Shown piece after piece: positions 49,381 to 60,689 of a DNA stretch of 64,000 nucleotides. The first letter of the stretch is position 1, and each line of letters starts with the position of its first letter. Origin of the DNA: Liquidambar formosana (taxonomy: Eukaryota > Streptophyta > Magnoliopsida > Saxifragales > Altingiaceae). The position numbers were made by a program, and so were the translations under genes. Location: assembly GCA_039720395.1 (NCBI GenBank), contig CM077832.1:33242853-33306852 (forward strand). Direction: 5' to 3'. A model generated the notes under the pieces. The model was not told the DNA's origin and did not search any database. It saw only the letters and a program-made list of their open reading frames with translations.

Positions 49381-50039
49381 GCTAGTACGTACACATTCTT
49401 CATCTCCTCATTTTGTGTGTTTTTTTTTTGGTTGGTTTGGGAGGGGGGTGGCTTGAAGACAAATACATATTGTCAACAACAATCTCAATAATTTTTGAAG
49501 TCATACATAATTTTTGTCAGGGCTAGTTTTGAGTTAGTTGGGCCCTAGGCGAAATCCTAAAATGGGGCCCTCTCTCTTCTATACATATTCTCAAAAAAAA
49601 AAAAACAAAAAAAAAATTCCTACTACCAAGTCCTAACATAAAGTTTGTTTGCATATAAAATTACTAAAATTTGCTTTTATAGATTAAAATTTGCTTACTT
49701 TTTCACAAACTTAAAACTTATAATGGGGAGACTGGAGAGTGAAGAGACTGAGAGAGAGTGAGATTGTGAGAGATAGAGAGAGACGTTGTGAATGGGGAGC
49801 CTATCAAATCTGAGATCTAAGATCTAAATGCAAAACCCCCTTGAATCCCGTGTAAAATATATATATATATATGTATGTATGTATGTATATTGTTGATACC
49901 CAATTTTGTACCGCCTGACAATTTTGGACCACCCCTAAGCCCAATGATGAAAGGCAGCAGCAGATGAACTACCACGAGCGAGCCCGAAAGACCCATGCAG
50001 GAACAACGTGGCTTTTTGATAGTTTTTGATACCCCATGA

Positions 50040-50948
50040 TCATATGAGCATGGTTCATGCACATACGTGCATCTTCCATGCACGTACGATCATGCAACCT
50101 GGTTTTTTTATACCCCATGATCGTACGAGCATGGATCATGCACGTACGTGCATCTTCCATGCACGTACGATCATGCCCTTTATTTTCGAAATTTTCAGCT
50201 TTTCCCCCCAAATCGTTTCTTTCCTTGTGAAGCCCCTATGCTGACAGCTGCTTAGTGGCGGCTGAGAAACCCTAATAGACCCCGAATTAAACCCTAATCC
50301 TTGCCTATATATACCCCACTTTCATCTAAGAGAAGGGATCCAACTTTTCCACCCAGCCTCCACCCCGAAAAACCCGAGAATCCACAGCTGTGTCTGCGAG
50401 AAGTCCGGAAGGCGAGTTCGCGAAGGAATTGCTGCTGCCCGTACCTGAGGGTAACGGTTCCCAACTTTCAATTTCATTTTATCTTAATGATTCGTTATGA
50501 TTACTTATGATATTGCATGAAATGAATGTAATATCAGTTTCATAAATCCCTTCATTCATTGCCCGCATTTAGGATGCATTTAGGTTCGACTTGATATGGA
50601 TTTCACTTCTGCATTTGAGGGTTTTAAACGGGGTTTTCTTATTTGTCTCAAGCATATGGGGAAAATAAGATCATGTATTAACTCCAGCATTTGCATCATA
50701 CTGCCATTTCATTATGTCTGTTCCCATACATATTCGTACTAGTCCGTTCACAATATCAACATGTACCTTTGGCATTTAGACTTAGGATATCAGCATCATT
50801 TTCAAGGCATGATTCGGGTTATAGGCTCTCTAACTTGGCAGTAGCATGGTAGGTATATATCTAGGCATAATGCACTCATCCGAAGGCATGTACGTACGTG
50901 CATGATGGATGCACGTACGTGCATCTCATATGCACGTGCGTACATGAC
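50040..50948. repeat. Clustered CGTACG palindromes in LTR A
   Basis: Three clusters of three palindromes lie at about 50036-50094, 50116-50175 and 50887-50946. Typical units are TGCACGTACGTGCA and CATGATCGTACGAGCATG-like forms. The first two clusters are a 75-bp direct repeat upstream of the TATA box; the third lies about 600 bp downstream of it. Confidence 0.85.
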
Positions 50949-51070
50949 CCTGTTTTTTTACAGATTAACCCCCTTTCTCTTTTGCAGGCAGTGTAAGCGT
51001 TCCCTTTAATTTTAAATTCTTTTTCTTGTGCATATATCTTCCTGTTAATTCTTTTTTATTGCTTATCATT

Positions 51071-52649
51071 TGTAGACACCCCATTTTACACCCAATGAGT
51101 TGGATTGGAAACGCCCTATGATGAGGTTAGTTCATATACTTTGATAAACTTTGGAATTCGCCTACATAAGCCGAAAGAATTGCAGCTAAGAAATATAGTG
51201 AATTCACGAAGTTCAGTGCGTACGCATTAATGTAGGTGCGTACGCATGGGTTAGTGGTGCGTACGCATCTTATGCTTCCAGAACCTTTCTTTTCGGGCCA
51301 CTTGCCCTCCAGATCAGAACTCTTTCAAGGAACGTGTTGTAACATGCTTAGGAGACCTAGATTTCGGGAAAAACAGCAGAGACCCCTAATCCTACTTCCT
51401 ATGCCTATATATAACCCACTAGACACCTACAGGAGGGGGGACGGGAAATCACAGAGAGAGGGAGAGAGAGAAGGAAAGCTATAGGAACAAAAAGAGAGAG
51501 GAGGAAAGAGAGGAACAGAGAGAGAGTGTAGGAGGCTGCAATTCTGGAGGTTCAAGAAGGAGTAGTCCTTAAAGGAATCAGAGTGGAGAACCCTGAGGGT
51601 AATATCTGCATTCTGTATGTATAATTTACCTGTTAAGCATGAAAATTCGTATTCAATAAAGTAATGTGCTGCCATGAATGCCATGATAACTGCATAATAT
51701 TGATTGCATGTCATCACATAGTGGACTCTTTCCATAAGAGAACTTAGGACTTTATGCACATTTCTGTATGAGCATCATGCAATAGACTAGGGCTTAACTA
51801 TATGATGACTTTGCTGGTATGAAAATCTCCTGTGTTACCATCAAGGTGGTTTCAGACTTAAATCTGCAAAAACGGACATATATGGTTTCTGACCACATAC
51901 AGTGAGTTTCGAGAGATGACATAAATCGCCAATAGGTGCGTACGCAATACAATAATTGCGTACGCAGTGAAGGTATGCGTACGCAGTAAACAATACCGCG
52001 TACGCACATAAAGTATTGGCAGACAGTTCTTCTTTTATTATTAGTTTATTTTATTTTTCTGTCTAAAGCATGATTAGCATGATTTAGGTTTAGTCTATAT
52101 TCATATTCATACTTATTTTCTGCATATTTTATTTTATTAAGGATGCATGATGTAGACTGATATGTGAGTTTCTGGGATTCTGCGTGAAATGCCTATTAGG
52201 TGCGTATGCATATATCGGGTGCGTACGCACCAATAAGTGATACGTACGCACCTTACCTCGGCAGACAGTTTCCTTCTTTATTGTAGTTATTCTGATAATT
52301 GGATAGTTCGTGTATCATTTCTTTATGTTTATTTCGTGCCTTTGTCTGTGTCGTATCATCATGATTTGCGTGCTGCTGTGGTTGAATGAATAGGGTCAAT
52401 TTTGATTAGACATTAAGTTAATTAAAGCCATTAATCATGTGTGGGGGCCGATTTCGACCGGGCGTGGATGGGTGCCTAACACCTTCCCAGCTGCGTACCC
52501 TAGCTCCGAACCCGAATCTCTAGTTATGACGAGCTACACCCTGCTAGGGTTCACTCGTTCCCATTATTGGGTGGCGACTCCTCTCCGTGTTAGTCCTTTG
52601 AGGCTAATGCGTATTCTCGAACCATGTGGTACCGGGCGTGGCGCTCACA
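51071..52649. mobile_element. Solo LTR B nested in LTR A, 1579 bp
   Basis: Begins TGTAGACACCCCATTTTAC and ends GGGCGTGGCGCTCACA. TCATT is duplicated exactly at 51066-51070 and 52650-52654. TATATATAA at 51406-51414 occupies the same context (GCC before, CCCACT after) as the LTR A TATA box. The 3' part GATGGGTGCCTAACACCTTC is shared with LTR A, so A and B are related families. No internal region remains. Confidence 0.85.
51220..52256. repeat. Clustered TGCGTACGCA palindromes in LTR B
   Basis: Three clusters are visible: 51218-51268 (three copies), 51935-52008 (four copies) and 52200-52255 (three copies, some with one change). The shared core is GCGTACGC. The first lies upstream of the LTR TATA box at 51406, the other two downstream. 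Confidence 0.85.
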
Positions 52650-54691
52650 TCATTGTGTGCCATTAATTGATTTTGCATAAGTGCTTGGTTAACGGTTGAG
52701 TTCAATTAAATCCTTTTTAACTAAAGCCAATAAGTACATGTGGGGGCCGGCTTCGGCCGGGCGTAGATGGGTGCCTAACACCTTCCCATCCGCATACCCT
52801 AGCTCCGAACCCGAACGATCTCTGGTTATGGTAAGTTGGACCCTTCCAAAAGGTTAATCGGTTCCCGAAGCCAAATCGGGTGGCGACTCCTTTTTCACCC
52901 TAATCATCCGTGGTTAGTGGCGTAGTACCCCCGAGCCCGGCGTGGTCTAAGACACGGCACTCACATATATGTATATTTAGTTTTTAACCTTTTGGGTTGG
53001 AATTGGGCTTGGTAGAATGGGCCCCTTTTGCTTAAAATAGGAGAACTGGTCCAATTAGAGAAGTCTTTTCTTTGGGATGATTTTTGGGCTTTGATAATTA
53101 GTAAAAGGGATAGGTATTTGAGGGCCCTTTTTTAACCCAAAATAGGAGCCTAGGCGGTCGCCTTGCTCGCTTGGGCCCAGGACTGGGCTTGATTTTTATG
53201 TAAATATAGCATCACCTAGTAAAAGAGTGACATAAGAAAGGGAGAAAATTATTCGGTAACTTTGTTATGATGAAGAGATCGACAAATGTCAAAATTAATG
53301 CAGTGTCTCCTTGATCTCGGAAAAATCACGATATACATATGCAAATGATCAAACATAAATAAAGAGAGACCAATTATGTTGGAAGGAATAAAAAAAAGCC
53401 AATAGGCTCCAAAAGATTCAGTTAGGGCATTGGAAGACAAGTACATATCGTCAACAATGATCTCAATAATTATTGAAGTCATACCTAATTAATGTCTAAA
53501 TACTCCGTATAGTATTGCTCAGAAAAAGAGTCAAATAGGAAAGTGGGAAAAAAGAATCGATAACCCTGAGATGATCTTACGAGACAAATGTCAAATGTAG
53601 GGTCTCCCCTCAACAAAAGATTAAATGTCAGATGTCTTGATGTTTTGCCGATAAAATCAAACAAATTAAAACCAAAAAGATGATATACGCCAATTATTAC
53701 AAATAAATAAAAGTACCGACCGATAAATGCCCGAAGATTCAATTAACTCTTGGATGTCTTGTCAGCTAATCAACAGATTTCAAGTTATTAAACTAAAGTA
53801 CAGATTGCTTCGAAGTAACACCTAGTTAATATTTTTGAAATATGGTGACAATTTAAAACAACAAACTTATGAACACATTTGGTATGGGATTTATTTCCTT
53901 TCAAACAGTTAAATTTCTTTTATAGCCTATTTGTATCTATAAGTTGAAACTATTGTGAATCTCAAACTCCTAAAAATTCAAATTTCCGATTTAATCATTC
54001 CAAATGGCGAGAGATATGTCATCAAAGTTGTTAATGGATCTATGACATAATTAATTGAGCAGCATTGTCATGGTTAATTTCATACGAAAGAAAAATATTA
54101 ATTTGATGAGGATTTCTATTTATGAATGCCTATGATGACTTGATGATGCTAGATTTCTATTTTGAAATTAGATTTTGTTTATGTAAAATTTTTTGGTTGA
54201 TTCACTATTGCATGTTTTACCCTTCAAAAAATTAAAATGGAAATCCTTGTTAATTATTTCATTTAGAAATATAGGACAGTTTTTTTTTTCTTCCATAAGT
54301 TTATAACAAAAAAGGGTCTTGCGGAATTGGTCAAACAGTTAGGCTTTAGGTTGGTTATAAGGTATTTCCTATGGACTGTTAAGGGAATAGTTTGAACTGA
54401 AATTTCAGAAGGAGTATATTCTGGGATACCTCTAATCATTAATAATAATAATAAAAGTTTACAACAAGAAGAAACATTTCCTCTTAAAATGTATCTGGAC
54501 ATTTGGATTAGGGCCTTATTGAATTCCTTCTTGTTCAATGCTAATTTGGTCACCGTTAGGGTTAGGATCCTCTCACAACAAGCTAGCCATGGGTAGGAAG
54601 TTGTAAATTAGTGGAAACTGAGGGCAGATAAAAATCTTTCCTCTGCCACGCTTTCTCTTCTCTATAGCAATATGTCAACCAATAAGAAGAG

Positions 54692-55000
54692 CCTTTTTTT
54701 TTTTTTTTTTTTGGATAAGCAGTATGGTACTAGAAGGAAAAAAAGGGAGCACCAACACCCCCTTTTAAGACCTCCGCTCTAAGAACAGAAGGAGGAAGGT
54801 CAGAGATTGGGATGGCTCCATAGCGATTACAAACAGCCACCCAGGTTGCCAAAAAGTGAGCAGCACCATTAGCAATCCTGGGCACTGATCTGACAACCCA
54901 AAAAGGAAAACCAGAAAGGAGAAATCTAGCATCATTAATCAAAGTAACGCTCAAAACGCAATTTCTAGCTTTTGTGAATATGGCCATGCAATTTGCCATG
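54692..55000 (-). pseudogene. LINE 3' end: RNase H-like tail
   Basis: The minus strand encodes FPFWVVRSVPRIANGAAHFL followed by ATWVAVCNRYG and PPSVLRAE, the last segment of plant LINE RNase H-like domains, and then stops before a poly-A tail (poly-T at 54694-54712 on plus). It is heavily 5'-truncated. A duplicated copy lies at 60375-60656. Confidence 0.7.
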
Positions 55001-55021
55001 CAATTTGGTACTTTATATATA

Positions 55022-55690
55022 TATGAGTCCCCTTCTTATGAGGTTAATCTAACCTAACTTTACGTTGGTTCATCCTTCAAAACTATACATGTGATTCATA
55101 TTTTACGAAACCAATCGTTGGATTAGATAACCTTATCATGTAGGTGATGCATACCAAAAATCAAGTTGATCCGATATTGATTGCTATTCGATCCAAAAAT
55201 TACATTTTTTAATCAATGACAATCACTTATTTTGGACATCTATGAATGAAATAGTTTTTAATCTTGGATCAACTTAATTTTTGGTATGCATGATTTTCAC
55301 ATGAAGTATATTTAATCCGACAGTTGATTTTGAAAAATAAAAATCAAAGATAGAGTTTTAAAAGGTGACCTAACCTAAAGTCAGATTAGGTGATGCATAC
55401 CAAAAATCAAGTTGATTCGATACTGATTACTATTCGATCAAAAAATTACATTTTTTAATCAATGACAATCGCTTATTTTGGATATTTATGAATGAAGTAG
55501 TTTTTAATCTTTTATCAACTTGATTTTTGGTATGCATAATCTTTACATGAAGTATATCTAATCCAACGGTTGATTTTGAAAAATAATCAAAGATAGAGTT
55601 TTAAAAGGTGACCTAACTTAAAGTTAGATTAGGTTAATTTCATAAGAAAGAGACTTATTTATTTATTTATTTTGTGGGATGGAGGGAGTA
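55022..55690. repeat. Hairpin repeat region, two units
   Basis: Outer inverted ends are CTTCTTATGAGGTTAATCTA and TAGATTAGGTTAATTTCATA. Inside, GCATACCAAAAATCAAGTTG is paired with CAACTTGATTTTTGGTATGC in two successive units of about 240 bp. The right end is followed by GGATGGAGGGAGTA, which resembles a lone Stowaway terminus. The same unit recurs at 60690-61127 and several times in 61787-63580. Confidence 0.75.
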
Positions 55691-55701
55691 AAAAAAAAGA
55701 A

Positions 55702-57306
55702 GGGAAAATTACAGATTACCCCCCTGATCTTTGAGTGAAAATCACTTTTCATCCCTCATCTTTAAAATCGGACAAATAACCCCTTCCGTCTAACCGACAT
55801 TATAATTTTAACAGCAAAAGTCACGTGCAACGCACGTGACCAACATACTTCACGAATAAGACCAAAATACCTTTGACAGCCCACGTGCTTCTCACTCCCT
55901 CCATTGGCTTCCTCTATCATTGATTAAAGCTTCATCTGGCTTCCAACCATGGTATCCATGGCTGTTTCTTCACAAATGTGGAAGAAACCCTAAACCTAAA
56001 TTACAAGCAGCAAAATTCTTACTAGACACGGAATTTCTAAGGTTCAAACGGAATTTATACTTCGAATTTAGAGGATTTAAATTCTGCAGATAACTCAATC
56101 TAATAGATGTGGAATTTATCAAATTCCAACATCACCATCTCCTTGCACTGCCCATCACCACCACCACGACCACCCAACCTAGCTCACTACCTAGTACCCA
56201 CCCACGACCACCACTCAACCCTCACTCCAGCCTCTCCCTTCCATTGAAATTTTTTTACCTCTTCATCGAAAGCAATAGAATCCCCTATCACCATACCTAC
56301 ATTCAAGTCCCTTCGTAGCAGCCAATGGCATTCAGATCTACAACCACCATGAAGAACCGCTACAACCAACAGCGATAACTCGACGGCGAATTGCAGATGG
56401 CCATTGAGTTGCTGTGGACGGTGCACTATGCCATCGATGACAAAGGTTTGGGCCTCAAATTTGACGACTTCAGATCTAAATGTTGTGTGTCGGTGAATGG
56501 GTTTGGGTTTCAATCCTGTTTGCCGTACTCTTCGATGATGAAGGAAACGGTGGATGGGGAGAGATTGTGGGGTTTTTTTTCTTCAACCCTATGTCGGTGA
56601 ATGGGTTTGGGTTTCACATTGTCTCATACTTGCGGGTGCGAGCTATGGTTCTTCGAATTCGATGGTGGTGGGTTCGTATGAGGGGTGGTGGGTGCAGACC
56701 TAGTTGAAGAAGCGGAAGGACTTGGTGCCGGCATGGAGCAGCTACGGAGGATGCGGTAGACGAGGTCAGAGGTGACAGTGAGGCAGAGCTTGTTGAGGGT
56801 TTTTTCCATGTAGAAGTTGCAGTAGACGATGTTGGAGATGTGGTGATGGCGGCGACATAGTCGTCTTTAGTGACGGCGGCAGTGGTGGTTTGGGTTTCAT
56901 GGTTGGGTGGTGTTAGGGTTTGGAGGTGACAAGTTGCCGCTGCAACTCCGGCGAGTTTTCGACTCTGATCGCCTCCGTCCGTTTGGGTTCCATGTAAGGA
57001 TCCATAATTTGGGTTTAGGGTTTCTTCCACATCTGTGAAGAAACAGCCATGGATACTATGGTTGGAAGCCAGATGGAGCTTCAATCAGTGATAGAGGAAG
57101 CCAATGGAGGGAGTGAGAAGCACGTGGGCTGTCAAGGGTATTTTGGTCTTATTCATGAAGTATGTTGGTCACGTGCGTTGCACGTGACTTTTTCTGTTAA
57201 AATTATAACGTCGGTTAGACGGAAGGGGTTATTTGTCCGATATTAAAGATAAGGGGTGAAAAGTGATTTTCCCTCAAAGATCAGGCGGGTAATCTGTAAT
57301 TTTCCC
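55702..57306. mobile_element. Long-TIR (Pack-MULE-like) element, 1605 bp
   Basis: Both ends read GGGAAAATTACAGATTACCC inward. The arms (about 55702-56003 and 57004-57306) are inverted copies of roughly 300 bp, including CACGTGCAACGCACGTGACC and GAAGAAACCCTAAACC. The interior is GC-richer than any neighbour and carries a broken PPR gene fragment on the minus strand. Flanks are A-rich (AAAAAAGAA against AAAAAGAGA), so the target duplication is unclear. The corresponding site in copy 2 (about 61124-61140) is empty, which confirms that this is an insertion. Confidence 0.8.
56513..56870 (-). pseudogene. Captured PPR-protein gene fragment
   Basis: Reading the minus strand and allowing frame changes, successive peptides are KDDYVAAI, HHISNIVYCNF, YMEKTLNKLC, VTSDLVYRILRSCS, AGTKSFRFFN, THHPSYEPTTIEFEE, ARTRKYETM and LSPSTVSFIIEEYGK. 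In this order they follow the N-terminal part of a plant mitochondrial-type PPR protein. Expected Trp codons after RFFN and after YETM are now stops (TAG, TGA), and at least two frameshifts are present. CGGTGAATGGGTTTGGGTTT occurs on both sides of the last piece, suggesting a rearrangement junction. It is surely non-functional as protein. Confidence 0.65.
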
Positions 57307-57441
57307 AAAAAGAGAAAAAAAAAAAAGGTTTGTCTCATTTAAGTACTGGGGTAGCTTCTCTATCTCGTTCCCTTATCAAAGGGTTATGTTCTTGAAAGGG
57401 CGTCTACTCGGGTCTCCAACACTCCTCTCTTCATTGTTGTC

Positions 57442-58089
57442 ATGACAGGTATCCCATGGCCTGACAATGAAACCACTTTCTGGCAAAAATCACGCTCATG
57501 GATTGAACAAATAACCCATCAAAAACTCACTCAACTCGGCCAAATCCCAGGAAAATCACCTTCTGCTATTGGAGACCAAGCTAATGGGGTGTTGAGGGTC
57601 ATTCGCACCTCCACCGTAACCCAATTGATCACCAAACTTCTGGTCACCGGTGTCCTAAAATCCGCTCACATCCTCATCAGCGACATGAGGTGACATACAC
57701 AGCAACAGCATGACGAGGACGATGAGACGGCCTCCATTCTGGCTCACCCAACTATATCTGCGTTCACTAATTTAGTTGAAGCAGTGGAGTTGGCTTGGGT
57801 GATTTCATCTAACAATGCTCATTTACTTCACGCCCATTGTCGTGCGGTGTCGGTCAAGCGGCTTTGTTTCAATGCGTGGAATGTAAACCGGTAAGGGTTT
57901 TTTATTCTACTGCATATACTATCGCTTGTTGGGAAAAAAATAGAAAGAAACAACAATGAGAACCAAGTAGCAGAGCCAGCGGTTTTGGATATCAAAGAAG
58001 AGCCGCCAGCGGATGTGGATATCGAAGATTTCGACCCATTGGAAGAGTTTATAGAAGACGAGATGTCTGATACTGTGGACTCAGACTGA
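57442..58089 (+). pseudogene. Unknown 215-codon reading frame, copy 1 (two in-frame stops)
   Basis: The frame starts MTGIPWPDNETTFWQKSRSW and stays in one register for 215 codons to TGA at 58087, interrupted by TGA (57691-57693) and TAA (57892-57894) where copy 2 has TCA and CAA. The middle has LITKLLVTGVLKSAHILISD. The tail is acidic (IEDFDPLEEFIEDEMSDT) with a sumoylation-like IKEE. The register is also open for 29 codons upstream to TAG at 57352, without a Met, so this could be a late exon preceded by an acceptor (GGGGTAG). I do not recognise the family. Confidence 0.6.
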
Positions 58090-58589
58090 GGAGGAAACGG
58101 TGAAGGCCTTTGTGCTAGTATGGAAGTAGCAAGAGTAAATAATGGAGTCTTAGAAATCAAGGGAGTTTTTAAGTAATGTGTTTGGGTTTGTGTCTATGTA
58201 TGGAGTGGAGAGGAGTCATGGCTTGTTTTGAGTTAATGGCTTGGCTGGCTGCTCTTATGTTTGTGGGTTTATCTTTTAGGGCTGACTAGACTACTAGTTG
58301 TTCAAAGTCTAAGATGTATGTATGGTGAGGATCTATGTTAGTGATGTCTGTTTATCTTCGTTGGTCTATGTGGTAATCATCAAGGCATGACTTGCTTAAA
58401 CTCATGAACCTGTAGAACCAACCAATTTTTTATTATTTTTTTTTCAATTAGTTTTCAATAATCTCAAATTAAACTTGTTTGTGAGTAGATTTCATAGCAA
58501 TTAGGGACATGTGGATCAGTGGACAGTGGACACGCTAACTTACATGTGTCAGATCCAAGTGTTTTTACAAACACGTGTTCTCCATCAAT
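58090..58589. other. Unique spacer between duplicated blocks
   Basis: This follows the stop of pseudogene copy 1 and may include its 3' UTR. It has no match in copy 2 or 3, which both break off earlier. No motif seen. Confidence 0.45.
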
Positions 58590-58873
58590 TATATACATAG
58601 TTTTTAACCTCTTGGGCTGGAATTGGGCTTGGTAGAATGGGGCCTCTTTTACTCAAAATTGGAGAACTGGTCCAACTAGAGAAGCCTCTTCTTTGGGATG
58701 ATTTTTGGGCTTTGAAATAGGAGAATTGGTCTAACTAGAAAAGCCTCTTCTTTGAGATGATTTTTGGGTTTTGATAATTAGTAAAGGGGATAAGTATTTG
58801 AGAGCCCTTTTTTTAAACCCAAAATAGGGGGTCCAGGCGGTTGCCTTACTCGCCTGGCCCAGAACAGGGCGTG
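58590..58873. mobile_element. Right half of the hAT-like element (duplicated)
   Basis: Corresponds to 52971-53191 and ends GGCCCAGAACAGGGCGTG, followed by ATTTTTGT. That octamer equals the left-flank duplication of the full element at 49510-49517. The left half is missing, so the block duplication broke within the element. Confidence 0.7.
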
Positions 58874-60374
58874 ATTTTTGTGTAAATATAACATCACCTA
58901 GTAAAAGAGTGAAATAAGAAAGGGAGAAAATTATTCGGTAACCTTGTTATGATGAAGAGATCGACAAATGTCAAAATTAATGCAGTGTCTCCTCGATCTC
59001 GAAAAAATCACGATATACATATGCAAATGATCAAACATAAATAAAGAGACACCAATTATGTTGGAAGGAAAAAAAAAAGGCCGATAGGCTCCAAAAGATT
59101 TAGTTAGGGCATTGGAAGACAAGTACATATTGTCAACAATGATCTCAATAATTATTGAAGTCATACCTAATTTATGTCTAAATACTCCGTATAGTATTGC
59201 TTAGAAAAAGAGTCAAATAGGAAAGTGGGAAAAAAGAATCGATAACCCTGAGATGATCTTACGAGACAAATGTCAAATGTAGGGTCTCCCCTCAACAAAA
59301 GATTAAATGTCAGATGTCTTGATGTTTTGCCGATAAAATCAAACAAATTAAAAACAAAAAGATGATATACGCCAATTATTACAAATAAATAAAAGTACAG
59401 ACTGATAAATGCCCAAAGATTCAGTTAACTCTTGGATGTCTTGTCAGCTAATCAACAGATTTCAAGCTATTAAACTAAAGTACAGATTGCTTCGAAGTAA
59501 CACCAAGTTAATATTTTTGAAATATGGTGACAAAATAAAACAACAAACTTATGAACACATTTGGTATGGGATTTATTTCCTTTCAAACAGTTAAATTTCT
59601 TTTATAGCCTATTTGTATCTACAAGTTGAAACTCTTGTGAATCTCAAACTCTTGAAAATTCAAATTTCCGATTTAATCATTCCCAGTGGTGAGAGATATG
59701 TCATCAAAGTTGTCAATGGATCTATGACATAATTAATTGAGCAGCATTGTCATGGTTAATTTCATACGAAAGAAAAATATTAATTTGATGAGGATTTCTA
59801 TTTATGAATGCCTATGATGACTTGATGATGCTAGATTTCTATTTTGAAATTAGATTTTGTTTATGTAAAAATTTTTGGTTGATTCACTATTGCATGTTTT
59901 ACCCTTCAAAAAATTAAAATGGAAATCCTCGTTAATTATTTCATTTAGAAATATAGGACCTTTTTTTTTTCTTCCATAAGTTTATAACAAAATATGGTCT
60001 TGCGGAATTGGTCGAACAATTAGGCTTTAGGTTGGTTATAAGGTATTTTCTATGGACTGTTAGGAGAATAGTTTGAACTGAAATTTCAGAAGGAGTATAT
60101 CCTAGGATACCTCTAATCATTAATAATAATAATAAAAGTTTACAACAAGAAGAAACATTTCCTCTTAAAATGTATCTGGACATTTGGATTAGGGTCTTAT
60201 TGAATTCCTTCTTGTTCAATGCTAATTTGGTCACGTTAGGGTTAGGATCCTCTCACAACAAGCTAGCCATGGGTAGGAAGTTGTAAATTAGTGGAAACTG
60301 AGGGCAGATAAAAATCTTTCCTCTGCCACGCTCTCTCTTCTCTATAGCAATATGTCAACCAATAAGAAGAGCCT

Positions 60375-60656
60375 TCTTTTTTTTTTTTTTTTTTGATAAG
60401 CAATATGGTATTAGAAGGAAAAAAGGGGAGCACCAACACCCCCTTTTGAGACCTCCACTCTAAGAACAGAAGGAGGAAGGTCAGAGATTGGGATGGCTCC
60501 ATAGTGATTACAAACAACTGCCCAGGATGCCAAAGTAGGGAGCACCATTAGCAATTCTGGGCACTGATCTGACAACCCAAAAAGGAAAACCAGAAAGGAG
60601 AAATCTAGCATCATTAATCAAAATAACGCTCAAAGCGCAATTTTTGGCTTTTGTGA
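60375..60656 (-). pseudogene. LINE 3' end, second copy
   Basis: Same fragment as at 54692-55000, carried along by the block duplication. SDLPPSVLRVEVSKGGVGAP is readable on the minus strand. A small deletion near 60535 breaks the upstream register relative to copy 1. Confidence 0.65.
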
Positions 60657-60689
60657 ATATGGCCATGCAATTTGGTCCTTTATATATAT

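Larger units (their letters stand above)
49891..52965. mobile_element. Solo LTR A (itself interrupted by LTR B)
   Basis: Begins TGTTGATACCCAATTTTG and ends GACACGGCACTCACA (TG...CA), flanked by TATAT on both sides (49886-49890 and 52966-52970). Removing LTR B leaves about 1.49 kb. TATATATA at 50306-50313 is followed by a CCCCACTTTC segment, a plausible LTR promoter. The 3' part has GGGTGGCGACTCC, a phrase I associate with Tat/Ogre-type Ty3/gypsy LTR ends (uncertain). No internal retroelement genes are present, so it is a solo LTR. Confidence 0.75.
49518..53191. mobile_element. hAT-like element carrying nested solo LTRs
   Basis: The left end CAGGGCTAGTTTTGAGTTAG and right end GGGCCCAGGACTGGGCTTG are inverted hAT-type termini (CAGGGC...). 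The flanks ATTTTTGT (49510-49517) and ATTTTTAT (53192-53199) form an 8-bp duplication with one mismatch. A fuller copy in opposite orientation lies at 61876-62760, and its sequence bridges across the LTR insertion. Without the LTRs this copy is about 600 bp and non-coding. Confidence 0.75.
52971..57961. repeat. Duplicated block, copy 1 (interrupted by a long-TIR element)
   Basis: From the hAT right half through a LINE fragment, hairpin repeats and the unknown reading frame, this block matches 58590-61786 in order and orientation, about 95% by eye. It includes an internal older tandem repeat of roughly 300 bp (AAAAGAGTGACATAAGAAAGG at 53222 echoing AAAAGAGTCAAATAGGAAAG at 53524). The 55702-57306 element is absent from copy 2. 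Confidence 0.85.

Noticed and set aside
49817..50244. Open frames with repeated HARTIM/DRTCM-like peptides
   Set aside because: Produced by the palindromic repeats in LTR A; symmetry gives open frames on both strands without coding meaning.
50301..50510. 69-codon frame in LTR A
   Set aside because: It lies just after the LTR TATA box, in leader-like sequence, and has no recognisable domain.
54263..54553. Open frame duplicated at 59941-60234
   Set aside because: Present twice only because the whole block is duplicated; composition is low-complexity and has no motif.
56109..56318. 69-codon His/Thr/Pro-rich frame inside the long-TIR element
   Set aside because: Low-complexity translation of TIR-adjacent sequence; no homology recognised.
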